64,000 nt of DNA. Origin: Affinirhizobium straminoryzae (lineage in GTDB: Bacteria; Pseudomonadota; Alphaproteobacteria; Rhizobiales; Rhizobiaceae). The translations under genes and the position numbers were made by a program. The stretch is taken from assembly GCF_007004135.1 (NCBI RefSeq), contig NZ_VJMG01000004.1, forward strand, positions 84,312 through 148,311, read 5' to 3'. Of this stretch, positions 8,537 through 17,205 are shown piece by piece. The notes under the pieces are model-generated. The model saw only the letters and a list, made by a program, of their open reading frames with translations, was not told the DNA's origin and ran no database searches. The first letter of the stretch is position 1. Every line of letters begins with the position of its first letter.

Positions 8537-8935
8537 TCAGTCCGGCACGACGGCGAGCGCCTGGATCTCGACCTTGGCGCGGTCTTCCATCAGCGCCACC
8601 ACCTGTACGGCGGCCATGGGCGGGAAATGCCGGCCGATGATGGCGCGGTAGACCTCGCCGACCTCGCGCATGCGCGAGCGATAGGCGTCGCGGTCGGTAA
8701 AATACCAGGTCATCTGGATCAGATGTTCCGGCTTGGCGTCCGCAGCCGCCAGAACGGTGACGATGTTGGTCAGCGTCTGGCGCACCTGATCGACAAAGTC
8801 GTCGGAATGGAACTGGCATTGTTCATCCCAGCCGATCTGCCCCCCGACCTGCACGATGCGGCCACGGGCACTGATGCCGTTGGAATAGCCGATGGGTTTG
8901 GCCCAGCCTTCGGGCTGGATGATTTCATGCATCAT
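8537..8935 (-). CDS. RidA family protein (enamine/imine deaminase)
   Basis: YjgF/YER057c/UK114-type protein of 132 residues. Members hydrolyse reactive enamines and imines, releasing ammonia. The trimeric fold pattern is visible: VQVGGQIGWD, TLTNIVTVLAAADAKPEHLIQMTWYF and a C-terminal AVQVVALMEDRAKVEIQALAV. The start overlaps the thioesterase stop and a GGAG lies 7 bases upstream. If the operon handles anthraniloyl-CoA, the dearomatised product is an enamine, which would explain a dedicated RidA; this is inference. Confidence 0.87.
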   Translation of the reverse strand: MMHEIIQPEGWAKPIGYSNGISARGRIVQVGGQIGWDEQCQFHSDDFVDQVRQTLTNIVTVLAAADAKPEHLIQMTWYFTDRDAYRSRMREVGEVYRAIIGRHFPPMAAVQVVALMEDRAKVEIQALAVVPD

Positions 8936-9344
8936 GACGGGGCTCCAGATAACGGGTAAGGCCTGCCCGGATGTCGTCAGGCCAGGGATGGGACTTGTGA
9001 TCGATCGTCGAGGTCATCACGATGCGCTGGCGCACCGTCCAGATGATGTCGCCGTCCACGGTGACCACCGTTTCGAGATCGAGCGAGGCGCGGCCGATGG
9101 CGCGCACCGTGACGGCAAAATCCAGCACGTCGCCATAAACGGCCGGCTTCTTGAATTCGAGGTTCAGCGTCACGGTCGGCAGACCGAGCTTGCGCTCGAA
9201 CATGATCTCCTTCCAGGTGATGCCGAAGGAGGCGAACATTGCCTCGTTGACGTCGACCAGCATCGACAGGTAGGCGGGGTGATAGGCGATCCCGGTCAGG
9301 TCGCAATCGCCGAACCGCATCGGCTTTGAAATGGTGAAGGGCAT
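8925..9344 (-). CDS. Acyl-CoA thioesterase, 4-hydroxybenzoyl-CoA thioesterase type
   Basis: Hot-dog fold thioesterase of 139 residues with the family signature RFGDCDLTGIAYHPAYLSML, where the Asp after the GDC segment and the downstream helix form the active site. It would release an aromatic or ring-reduced acid from CoA. It starts 22 bases after the upstream SDR gene with a GGGAG ribosome site, and its stop is overlapped by ridA. The presence of a thioesterase supports CoA-bound chemistry by the monooxygenase gene upstream. Confidence 0.87.
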   Translation of the reverse strand: MPFTISKPMRFGDCDLTGIAYHPAYLSMLVDVNEAMFASFGITWKEIMFERKLGLPTVTLNLEFKKPAVYGDVLDFAVTVRAIGRASLDLETVVTVDGDIIWTVRQRIVMTSTIDHKSHPWPDDIRAGLTRYLEPRHDA

Positions 9345-9366
9345 GGGGTTTCTCCCGATTTTCCTG

Positions 9367-10152
9367 TTATCCGGCCATGATCTCGCCGCCGGCGACCGCG
9401 ATCGCCTGCCCGGTCACGGCAGAGGCGCCCGGTGCGGCAAGCCACGCGACGCTATCGGCCACCTCCTCGGGGGCGACGAGACGTCCCTGCGGATTTGACC
9501 TGGTGAATTCGGCCAGCGCCTCCTCGGCGCTGCGCCCCGTCTTCTGCATGATCGTCTCGATCGAACGGGCAATGATCGGAGTGTCGGTGAAGCCCGGACA
9601 GACCGCGTTGACGGTGATGCCGCTGCGGGCAAGCTCCAGCGCCAGCGCCCGCGTCAGCCCGATCACCCCATGCTTGGCGGCGCAATAGGCAGAGACATAG
9701 GCATAGCCCGTCAGCCCGGCGGTCGAGGCGATGGTGATGATGCGGGCACCTGTCCCATGCGCCTTCAAATCCGGCAGGACTGCCTGCGTCACCTGGAAGA
9801 CGCCGGTCAGATCGACGGCCAGCACCTTCGACCAGAGGTCGAGGCTCGTCCTCTCGAAAGACGCACTCGGCGCTTCGCCGGCATTGTTGACGAGGATCGA
9901 GACGGGGCCGAAGTTCGCACGCGCCTTTTCCAGCCCCGCCGCGATGGCCTGCGCATCGGTGACATCGAAGCCGGCGAGGGGAAAGGCCCGCTCGCCGCCG
10001 AGTTCGCCGGCCAGAGCCTCCAGCGGTTCCGCACGGCGGCCGGCCAGCGTCAACCGGGCGCCGTCGCGCGCGAGCCGGCGTGCGATGGCCGCACCGATGC
10101 CGGAACCGGCGCCGGTGACGAGAACATGCCTGTCCTGAAGCGAGTGCGCCAC
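9367..10152 (-). CDS. SDR family oxidoreductase, 3-hydroxyacyl-CoA dehydrogenase-like
   Basis: Short-chain dehydrogenase of about 261 residues with TGAGSGIG cofactor loop, NNAGEAPSA, catalytic Ser and YCAAKHG, and a GITVNAVCPGFTDTPI segment like acetoacetyl-CoA reductases. A GTG at 10152 is preferred: GAGG lies 5 bases upstream and the start is 7 bases after the monooxygenase stop. An ATG at 10182 inside the upstream gene is the alternative. It directly follows the aromatic acyl-CoA monooxygenase and probably oxidises or reduces its cyclic product. Confidence 0.85.
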   Translation of the reverse strand: MAHSLQDRHVLVTGAGSGIGAAIARRLARDGARLTLAGRRAEPLEALAGELGGERAFPLAGFDVTDAQAIAAGLEKARANFGPVSILVNNAGEAPSASFERTSLDLWSKVLAVDLTGVFQVTQAVLPDLKAHGTGARIITIASTAGLTGYAYVSAYCAAKHGVIGLTRALALELARSGITVNAVCPGFTDTPIIARSIETIMQKTGRSAEEALAEFTRSNPQGRLVAPEEVADSVAWLAAPGASAVTGQAIAVAGGEIMAG

Positions 10153-10159
10153 GTCCGCC

Positions 10160-12475
10160 TCACTTCGAAGGCGTTGCGGCACGGGCGAGGTTCGCCTCGT
10201 ACTGATACTTGCCGGACATGTACTGTTTCGGCCACGCCACGTTCGTCAGACCGATCCTGGCTGCCTCGTGCAGCGCCCAGGCGGGGTCTGCCAGATGCGG
10301 ACGGGCAACAGCGCAGAGATCGGCACGACCGGCCGCGATGATCGAATTGGCGTGATCTGCTTCCGAAATGGCTCCGACCGCGATGGTTGCGATGCCGATC
10401 TCGTTGCGGATCTTGTCGGAGAAGGGTGTCTGGAAGAGACGGCCATAGACCGGCTGCTCTTCCTTCCATACCTGACCCGACGAGCAGTCGATGAGGTCGG
10501 CGCCGGCATCCTTGAACATCTGCGCAAAGATCGCCGCATCCTCCGGCGTATTGCCGCCCTCGAACCAGTCGTGGCAGGAGAGGCGCACCGAGATCGGCTT
10601 GTCGGCCGGCCAGGCTTCGCGCACCGCCTTGAACACTTCCAGCGGATAGCGCGCCCGGTTCTCGTGGCTGCCGCCATATTCGTCCTCGCGCCGGTTGGTC
10701 AGTGGCGACAGGAAGCTGGACATCAGATAGCCATGGGCGGCGTGGAATTCGAGCCAGTCGACGCCGGCTTCCGCCGCACGCTTCGTGGCGGCGACGAAAT
10801 CGGCCTTGACGCGGTCCATGTCGGCCCGGTCCATCGCCTTCGGCACCTTGCTGTGCTTGAGGTACGGCAGCGCCGAGGCCGACAGGAGCGGCCAGTCGCC
10901 GCTTTCGAGCGGCTGGTCGATACCTTCCCAGGCAAGCTTGGTCGCGCCCTTGCGGCCGGCATGGCCAAGCTGAACGGCGACCTTGGCACTGGAATTGCCG
11001 TGGACGAAGGCGACAAGCCGCTTCCAGCCTTCCATCTGCTCATCGTTCCAGAGGCCGAGGCAGCCGGGTGTGATGCGGGCATCAGGCGACACGCAGGTCA
11101 TCTCGGCGAAGACGAGACCCGCGCCGCCCAGCGCGCGGCTGCCGAGATGCACCATATGGAAGTCGTCGATCAGACCGTCCTTGGCAGAATACATGGCCAT
11201 GGGCGAGACGACGATGCGGTTCGGCAGTGTGAGATCACGCAGCTTGTAGGGCGTGAACATCGGTGGCAGGCAGCGCTCGCCTTCCGTCACATTGAGGCCC
11301 TGTTTTGCGGCAAACCAGCGCTCGTAGCCTTCCAGCCACGTCTTGTCGCGCAGGCGCAGGTTTTCGTGGCTGATACGCTGCGAGCGGGTCAGCATGGAAT
11401 ACATGAACTGTTCCGGCTCCAGCGTGTCCGCATACCGTTGGCCGACGACCTCGAACCATTCCATGGCATTGCGGGCCGCATTCTGGATGCGGGCGACGTC
11501 GACGCGGCGGATCTCCTCATAGATCTTGAGGACATTGGCAATACTGCCCTTGCCGTGGCCGGCCTTGTTGAACTGGTTCGCGAGTTCGATCGCATCGTCA
11601 ATCGCGAGCTTGGTGCCGGAGCCGATGGCAAAATGGGCGGTGTGGGCGGCATCCCCCATCAGGACCACGTGACTGTTGCCGTTGAAATGGCTCCAGGTGC
11701 CACAGATCAGCCGCTGGAAGTTCAGCCAGGCAGAGCCGCGCAGATGGCGCGCATTGGTCATCAGCTCCGCGCCCTCCAGCGTCTCGGCAAAAAGGTCCTG
11801 GCAGAACCGGATCGACTCGTCCTGCGACATCTCGCCGAGCTTGTGAGCCTGGTAGGCTTCTTCCGTCGTTTCGATGATGAAGGTCGAGGTCTTGTCATCG
11901 AACTTGTAGATATGCGCCTGGAACCAGCCGTGATCCGTCTTGCGGAAATCGAAGGTGAAGGCGTCGAACAGCTTGTGGGTACCAAGCCAGATATAGCGGT
12001 TCGGACGAACCACCATGTCGGGCTGGAACACCTCGGCGTAACGGGCGCGGATACGGGAGTTCACGCCGTCGCAGGCGATCACCAGATCAGCCTCAGGGAA
12101 ATCCAGATCACTCTCGGCTTCCCGTTCGAAGACCAGCTCTACGCCCAGCGCCTCGCAGCGCGCCTGCAGGATGTTCAGCAGCTTGCGGCGGCCGATGCCG
12201 ACGAAACCATGACCGGTGGTGCGCTGACGGGTTCCCTTGAACAGAACCTCGATATCGTCCCAGTGGTTGAAGGCGTCCTCGATCTCGGCGGCACTTTCGC
12301 CATCCCAGGCGCGCATCGATTGCATCGTCTGGTCGGAGAACACCACCCCCCATCCGAAGGTGTCATAGGGACGGTTCCGCTCCACCACCGTGACCGTGTG
12401 GTCCGGATGCAGCTTCTTCATCAGAAGCGCAAAATAAAGCCCCGCAGGCCCCCCGCCAATGCAGACGATACGCAT
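10160..12475 (-). CDS. Anthraniloyl/salicylyl-CoA monooxygenase-reductase, bifunctional
   Basis: Two-domain flavoprotein of 771 residues. Residues 1-385 are a class A FAD monooxygenase ([40 protein letters not shown]). Residues about 400-765 are an Old Yellow Enzyme-type NAD(P)H:flavin reductase ([40 protein letters not shown]). This architecture is that of 2-aminobenzoyl-CoA monooxygenase/reductase and salicylyl-CoA 5-hydroxylase, which hydroxylate and can dearomatise aromatic acyl-CoA. GGAGGG precedes the ATG. It heads a seven-gene operon. No aromatic CoA ligase is encoded nearby, so the CoA ester must be made elsewhere. Confidence 0.9.
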   Translation of the reverse strand: MRIVCIGGGPAGLYFALLMKKLHPDHTVTVVERNRPYDTFGWGVVFSDQTMQSMRAWDGESAAEIEDAFNHWDDIEVLFKGTRQRTTGHGFVGIGRRKLLNILQARCEALGVELVFEREAESDLDFPEADLVIACDGVNSRIRARYAEVFQPDMVVRPNRYIWLGTHKLFDAFTFDFRKTDHGWFQAHIYKFDDKTSTFIIETTEEAYQAHKLGEMSQDESIRFCQDLFAETLEGAELMTNARHLRGSAWLNFQRLICGTWSHFNGNSHVVLMGDAAHTAHFAIGSGTKLAIDDAIELANQFNKAGHGKGSIANVLKIYEEIRRVDVARIQNAARNAMEWFEVVGQRYADTLEPEQFMYSMLTRSQRISHENLRLRDKTWLEGYERWFAAKQGLNVTEGERCLPPMFTPYKLRDLTLPNRIVVSPMAMYSAKDGLIDDFHMVHLGSRALGGAGLVFAEMTCVSPDARITPGCLGLWNDEQMEGWKRLVAFVHGNSSAKVAVQLGHAGRKGATKLAWEGIDQPLESGDWPLLSASALPYLKHSKVPKAMDRADMDRVKADFVAATKRAAEAGVDWLEFHAAHGYLMSSFLSPLTNRREDEYGGSHENRARYPLEVFKAVREAWPADKPISVRLSCHDWFEGGNTPEDAAIFAQMFKDAGADLIDCSSGQVWKEEQPVYGRLFQTPFSDKIRNEIGIATIAVGAISEADHANSIIAAGRADLCAVARPHLADPAWALHEAARIGLTNVAWPKQYMSGKYQYEANLARAATPSK

Positions 12476-12524
12476 GAAACCCTCCGTGGTCGCGCCCCTC
12501 GATCGCGGAAGGGCTTCGATTTAT

Positions 12525-12562
12525 TTTAAGGTTAAAGTATCTAGAGACCCGAGGCCTGTCAA
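12525..12562 (-). promoter_or_regulatory. Promoter and operator-like repeat for aromatic operon
   Basis: On the minus strand TTGACA (12562-12557), a 17-base spacer and TACTTT (12539-12534) form a good sigma70-type promoter. The inverted repeat TTTAA-GG-TTAAA (12525-12536) overlaps the -10 box, as expected for a repressor site. The regulator is unknown; no regulator gene sits in this operon. Confidence 0.55.
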
Positions 12563-12719
12563 CTGTCCAGCCGCACCATCGAACACTGTCTGAGATCGGC
12601 CACGTCGGAGGCTTTCAGAAGCACCGAATAATTCTTATAAGGCAACTTTTATTCCCTATGATTGATTTCAGTCCGCCACGCTGCTACGCATACAGGCAGC
12701 GATATCAGGGAGAACGCGG

Positions 12720-13625
12720 ATGTGCGGCATTGTGGGATTGTTCCTGAAGGACAAGAGCCTTACACCACAGCTGGGTGATCTTCTCTCGGACATGCTGATC
12801 ACCATGACGGATCGGGGGCCGGACTCCGCCGGAATCGCCATTTACGGCACGCCTCGGCCGGGAATCGCCAAGATCACCGTGCAATCGGCCAGACCGGGCG
12901 CGGATTTTGCCAATCTGACAGCAGAGCTTTCCGCAGCCGGCCTGCCCGCCACGGTGACGGAGAAGAACACGCATGCGGTGATCGAGATCGCCGCGGACCG
13001 CCGGGGCGACATCCGCGCCTTGCTGGAGAAGCTTCGGCCGTCAATCCGCATCATGGGTGCTGGCGAAAGTGTCGAGATCTTCAAGGAAGTGGGGCTGCCG
13101 GGCGATGTCGTTTCCCGCTTCGGCGTCCGGGCCATGGGCGGTACGCACGGCATCGGCCACACGCGCATGGCAACCGAAAGTGCGGTCACCACGCTTGGCG
13201 CCCATCCCTTTTCCACCGGACCGGATCAGTGTCTGGTCCACAACGGCTCGCTCTCCAATCACAACAACCTGCGCCGTAAGCTTGTGCGGAGCGGCATGAC
13301 CTTCGAGACGGACAATGATTCCGAGGTCGCCGCCGCCTATCTCACCGCCGAAATGGCCTCCGGCAAGGATCTTGGCGAAGCTCTGACCGGCGCATTGGAC
13401 GATCTCGACGGCTTCTTCACCTTCGTCGTCGGCACCCGGACCGGCTTCGGCGTGCTGCGCGATCCGATTGCCTGCAAGCCGGCCGTGATGGCCGAAACCG
13501 ACCGTTACGTCGCCTTCGGCTCCGAATATCGGGCCCTCGTCAACCTTCCGGACATCGAGGCCGCACGCGTCTGGGAGCCGGAGCCCGCCACCGTCTATTT
13601 CTGGGACCACGAGAAGGCCGCCTGA
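12720..13625 (+). CDS. glxB: Class II glutamine amidotransferase, GlxB/MgsA type
   Basis: Glutamine amidotransferase-like subunit of 301 residues. It starts MCGIVGLF, so removal of Met exposes the N-terminal nucleophilic Cys typical of class II enzymes. Further motifs are MTDRGPDSAGIAI, GIGHTRMATES and LVHNGSLSNHNNLRRKL. GGAGA lies 6 bases before the ATG. It forms a three-subunit set with the next two genes, resembling glutamate synthase domains split into separate proteins, as in rhizobial glxBCD and N-methylglutamate synthase mgsABC. Its stop is one base from glxC. Confidence 0.88.
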   Translation: MCGIVGLFLKDKSLTPQLGDLLSDMLITMTDRGPDSAGIAIYGTPRPGIAKITVQSARPGADFANLTAELSAAGLPATVTEKNTHAVIEIAADRRGDIRALLEKLRPSIRIMGAGESVEIFKEVGLPGDVVSRFGVRAMGGTHGIGHTRMATESAVTTLGAHPFSTGPDQCLVHNGSLSNHNNLRRKLVRSGMTFETDNDSEVAAAYLTAEMASGKDLGEALTGALDDLDGFFTFVVGTRTGFGVLRDPIACKPAVMAETDRYVAFGSEYRALVNLPDIEAARVWEPEPATVYFWDHEKAA

Positions 13626-13626
13626 C

Positions 13627-14313
13627 ATGCCTGTTTTCGATCTCTCCGCAACGCCACTCCGGGCATTGAACAGCGCGCTGCACGGGCTGGAGCAGGGCAC
13701 GAACGACACCCGCTTCGAGGTGGTGAACCCGCGCGGGCATCATGCTGTCGCGGTCGGCATCGACAGTCCGGTTTCGGTCGAGGTGCATGGATCGGTCGGC
13801 TATTACTGTGCCGGCATGAACGACGGCGCAACCGTCACGGTCCATGGCTCGGCCGGGCCGGGGGTGGCGGAAAACATGATGTCCGGGACCGTGATCGTGG
13901 AGGGGGATGCCTCGCAATATGCGGGCGCCACCGGGCGCGGCGGGCTGCTGGTAATCAAGGGCAATGCGGCCTCCCGCTGCGGCATCTCGATGAAAGGCAT
14001 CGATATCGTCGTCCACGGATCGATCGGTCACATGTCGGCCTTCATGGGGCAGTCAGGCCATCTCGTCGTCTGTGGTGATGCCGGCGAGGCATTGGGCGAT
14101 TCCCTCTATGAGGCAAAGCTTTTCGTGCGCGGTTCGGTGAAAAGCCTCGGCGCCGATTGCATCGAGAAGCCGATGAAGCCGAAGCATCTGGAAAAGCTGG
14201 CCAGGCTTCTGGAAAAGGCGGGCGTCACCGGCGTGCAGCCGGAAGAGTTCAGGCGCTATGGGTCCGCCCGCAAACTCTACAATTTCCATATCGACAATGC
14301 CGACGCATACTGA
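13627..14313 (+). CDS. glxC: GXGXG domain protein, GlxC/MgsB type
   Basis: Protein of 228 residues made largely of a right-handed beta-helix like the C-terminal GXGXG domain of glutamate synthase. Repeated Gly-rich turns are visible: HGSVGYYCAGMNDGATVTVH, GPGVAENMMSGTVIVEGDAS, GATGRGGLLVIKGNA and HMSAFMGQSGHLVVCGDAGE. In the split complex it probably has a structural role in joining the amidotransferase and FMN subunits. It is separated from glxB by one base and from glxD by 14 bases. Confidence 0.87.
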   Translation: MPVFDLSATPLRALNSALHGLEQGTNDTRFEVVNPRGHHAVAVGIDSPVSVEVHGSVGYYCAGMNDGATVTVHGSAGPGVAENMMSGTVIVEGDASQYAGATGRGGLLVIKGNAASRCGISMKGIDIVVHGSIGHMSAFMGQSGHLVVCGDAGEALGDSLYEAKLFVRGSVKSLGADCIEKPMKPKHLEKLARLLEKAGVTGVQPEEFRRYGSARKLYNFHIDNADAY

Positions 14314-14327
14314 GGCAAGGGGCGTTC

Positions 14328-15656
14328 ATGAGCTATCACAATCCGCCGACCCCGCCGCGCAAGTCTGCCACCTTCGATGACCATACGCTGGCGGAAATCC
14401 GCCGGGCGGCAGCAACCGGCATCTACGACATCAGGGGCGGCGGCACCAAGCGCAAGGTGCCGCATTTCGACGATCTGCTGTTCCTCGGCGCCTCCATTTC
14501 CCGCTATCCGCTCGAAGGCTACCGCGAGAAGTGCGAGACCTCGGTGGTGCTCGGCACCCGTTTCGCCAGGAAGCCGATCGAGCTGAAGATCCCGATCACC
14601 ATTGCCGGCATGAGTTTCGGCGCGCTGTCCGGCAATGCCAAGGAAGCACTGGGGCGTGGCGCGACCCTGGCCGGCACCTCCACCACGACCGGCGATGGCG
14701 GCATGACGGACGAGGAGCGCGGCCATTCCCAGGTGCTGGTCTATCAGTACCTTCCCTCCCGCTACGGCATGAACCCGCGCGACCTGCGCCGTGCCGATGC
14801 CATCGAGATCGTCGTCGGGCAAGGGGCCAAACCCGGCGGCGGCGGCATGCTGCTGGGGCAGAAGATTTCCGACCGGGTGGCGGAGATGCGCACCCTGCCG
14901 AAAGGCATCGACCAGCGCTCCGCCTGCCGCCATCCGGACTGGACCGGGCCGGATGATCTGGAAATCAAGATCCTCGAACTGCGCGAGATCACCGACTGGG
15001 AAAAGCCGATCTACGTGAAGGTTGGGGGAGCGCGTCCCTATTACGACACGGCGCTTGCCGTGAAGGCCGGGGCTGATGTGGTGGTGCTGGACGGCGTGCA
15101 GGGCGGCACAGCCGCAACTCAGGATGTCTTCATCGAGCATGTCGGAATGCCCACGCTCGCCTGCATCCGCCCCGCCGTGCAGGCCCTGCAGGATCTCGGC
15201 CTGCACCGCAAAGTGCAGTTGATCATCTCCGGCGGCATCCGCTCCGGCGCCGATGTGGCGAAGGCGCTTGCACTGGGCGCCGATGCGGTCTCGATCGGCA
15301 CGGCGGCGCTGGTTGCCATCGGCGACAACGACCCGAAATGGGAGGAAGAGTACCGCGCGCTCGGCACCACCGCCGGTGCCTATGACGACTGGCACGAAGG
15401 CAGGGACCCGGCCGGCATCACGACGCAGGACCCCGAGCTTGCCGCACGGCTCGATCCAGTCGTCGCCGGTCGGCGCCTCGCCAACTATCTCAAGGTCATG
15501 ACACTCGAGGCGCAGACCATTGCCCGCGCCTGCGGCAAGAACAGGCTGCACAATCTGGAGCCGGAAGACCTCTGTGCGCTGACGATGGAGGCCGCCGCCA
15601 TGGCGAAGGTACCGCTTGCCGGCACCGACTGGTATCCGGGCAAGGGAGGCTTCTGA
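14328..15656 (+). CDS. glxD: FMN-binding glutamate synthase-like subunit, GlxD/MgsC type
   Basis: FMN/iron-sulfur synthase domain of 442 residues. Landmarks are PITIAGMSFGALSGNAKEAL, TTTGDGGMTDEERG, GAKPGGGGMLLG, YVKVGGARPYYDTALAVKAG and ISGGIRSGADVAKALALGAD. In methylamine users the homologous complex makes N-methylglutamate from glutamate and methylamine; in Sinorhizobium the same genes are glxBCD. The start at 14328 is preferred over an upstream frame overlapping glxC. N-methylglutamate dehydrogenase genes are not in the window. Confidence 0.87.
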   Translation: MSYHNPPTPPRKSATFDDHTLAEIRRAAATGIYDIRGGGTKRKVPHFDDLLFLGASISRYPLEGYREKCETSVVLGTRFARKPIELKIPITIAGMSFGALSGNAKEALGRGATLAGTSTTTGDGGMTDEERGHSQVLVYQYLPSRYGMNPRDLRRADAIEIVVGQGAKPGGGGMLLGQKISDRVAEMRTLPKGIDQRSACRHPDWTGPDDLEIKILELREITDWEKPIYVKVGGARPYYDTALAVKAGADVVVLDGVQGGTAATQDVFIEHVGMPTLACIRPAVQALQDLGLHRKVQLIISGGIRSGADVAKALALGADAVSIGTAALVAIGDNDPKWEEEYRALGTTAGAYDDWHEGRDPAGITTQDPELAARLDPVVAGRRLANYLKVMTLEAQTIARACGKNRLHNLEPEDLCALTMEAAAMAKVPLAGTDWYPGKGGF

Positions 15657-15664
15657 AAACTGCC

Positions 15665-15696
15665 GGCCGCCTTTTCTTCGGGAAGGCGGCCTTTTT
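15665..15696 (+). terminator. Rho-independent terminator between glxD and glnT
   Basis: Stem GGCCGCCTT / AAGGCGGCC with a 9-base loop is followed directly by TTTTT. It ends the glxBCD transcript, or attenuates read-through into glnT 43 bases downstream. Confidence 0.85.
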
Positions 15697-15738
15697 CATC
15701 GCTGATTGTGTCTCAATCCATAAAAACAGGGGAACGAC

Positions 15739-17046
15739 GTGACACAGCATCTTGCAGATTTCGCCGCCGAGCGCGGCATTCGCTATTTCATGATCAGCTA
15801 TACGGACCTGTTCGGCGCCCAGCGCGCCAAGCTGGTGCCGCGCGCGGCCATCGCCGACATGCAACGGGACGGTGCAGGCTTTGCGGGCTTCGCCACCTGG
15901 CTCGACATGACGCCGGCCCACCCGGATCTCTTTGCACTGCCCGATCCTGCCTCCGTCATCCAGCTGCCATGGAAGCGTGACGTTGCCTGGGTTGCCGCCG
16001 ATTGCGTGATGGACGAAAGATCTGTGGAACAGGCACCGCGCGTGGCACTGAAGAACCAGGTCAAGAAGGCGGCCGCGCTGGGCCTCAGCGTCAAGACCGG
16101 CGTGGAGGCCGAGTTCTTCCTGATTGCTGCAGACGGTGACCGGATCTCCGATGGCTTCGACCGGGCGGAAAAACCCTGCTACGACCAGCAGGCGCTGATG
16201 CGCCGCTATGACGTGATCGCCGAGATCTGCGACTACATGCTCGAACTCGGCTGGAAGCCGTACCAGAACGACCACGAGGACGCCAACGGCCAGTTCGAAA
16301 TGAACTGGGAATTCGACGATGCGCTGAAGACGGCCGACAGGCATTCCTTCTTCAAATTCATGGTGAAATCGGTCGCGGAAAAGCATGGCCTGCGCGCCAC
16401 CTTCATGCCCAAGCCCTTTCAGGGACTGACGGGCAATGGCTGCCATTGCCATGTATCGGTCTGGGATGCCCAGGGCCGGGACAATGCCTTTGCCGACCCC
16501 GCCATGCCGTTCGGCCTGTCGGCCAAGGGCAAGACCTTCCTTGGCGGCATCATGCGCCATGCCACCGCCATGGCCGCCATCACCAATCCCACCGTCAACT
16601 CCTACAAGCGCATCAATGCGCCGCGCACGCTTTCGGGCGCCACCTGGTCTCCCAACACCGTGACGTGGACCGGCAACAACCGCACCCACATGGTGCGCGT
16701 GCCGGGCCCGGGTCGCTTCGAGTTGCGGCTGCCGGATGGCGCGGTCAATCCGTATCTCCTGCAGGCGGTGATCATCGCGGCCGGTCTCGGCGGCCTCGAG
16801 AGTGCGGCCGATCCGGGCCCGCACCACGACATCGACATGTATCGCGACGGACATCTGGTCACGGATGCACCGCGCCTGCCACTCAACCTTCTCGATGCAC
16901 TGCGGGCGCTCGAGGCGGATACCGCGTTGCAGGCAGCTCTCGGACGGGATCTGTGTGCGGCCTATCTCAGGCTCAAGCAGGAGGAATGGAGCCGCTATTG
17001 CGCCCATTTCAGCCGCTGGGAGCATGAGAACACGCTGGATGTGTAG
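15739..17046 (+). CDS. glnT: Glutamine synthetase-like enzyme, GlnT / gamma-glutamylmethylamide synthetase
   Basis: Glutamine synthetase-fold ligase of 435 residues that joins glutamate to ammonia or an amine using ATP. Visible motifs are KTGVEAEFFLI, NDHEDANGQFEMNWEF, GNGCHCHVSVW, NPTVNSYKRINAP and RFELRLPDGAVNPYL. It starts with GTG, 5 bases after AGGGGA. Rhizobial GlnT and methylotroph GmaS are close relatives, and the glxBCD-glnT gene order favours methylamine or another small amine as acceptor. True ammonia-dependent glutamine synthesis is the alternative. A terminator separates it from glxD. Confidence 0.87.
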   Translation: MTQHLADFAAERGIRYFMISYTDLFGAQRAKLVPRAAIADMQRDGAGFAGFATWLDMTPAHPDLFALPDPASVIQLPWKRDVAWVAADCVMDERSVEQAPRVALKNQVKKAAALGLSVKTGVEAEFFLIAADGDRISDGFDRAEKPCYDQQALMRRYDVIAEICDYMLELGWKPYQNDHEDANGQFEMNWEFDDALKTADRHSFFKFMVKSVAEKHGLRATFMPKPFQGLTGNGCHCHVSVWDAQGRDNAFADPAMPFGLSAKGKTFLGGIMRHATAMAAITNPTVNSYKRINAPRTLSGATWSPNTVTWTGNNRTHMVRVPGPGRFELRLPDGAVNPYLLQAVIIAAGLGGLESAADPGPHHDIDMYRDGHLVTDAPRLPLNLLDALRALEADTALQAALGRDLCAAYLRLKQEEWSRYCAHFSRWEHENTLDV

Positions 17047-17113
17047 ACAGCCCTCACCAACACAGGTCGCGCACACTCCCAATCACGTCTGATCGGACCG
17101 TGACTTGCACTTT

Positions 17114-17128
17114 GCATGTGCACCATGC
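17114..17128. promoter_or_regulatory. Short inverted repeat upstream of XRE regulator
   Basis: GCATG-TGCAC-CATGC lies 78 bases before the regulator start. XRE-cupin regulators often bind such symmetric sites in their own leader. No clear promoter was found around it. Confidence 0.3.
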
Positions 17129-17205
17129 TTAAGAATGTGCCTTCTGAAGATGCTCGTGCCAGCAGGGCAGGTTCGTAAGGCGTACACTCGGGGGGAAGGA
17201 AACGC

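Noticed and set aside
10268..12529. 753-residue open frame on the plus strand
   Set aside because: Antisense shadow of the acyl-CoA monooxygenase gene, whose FAD and OYE motifs are clear.
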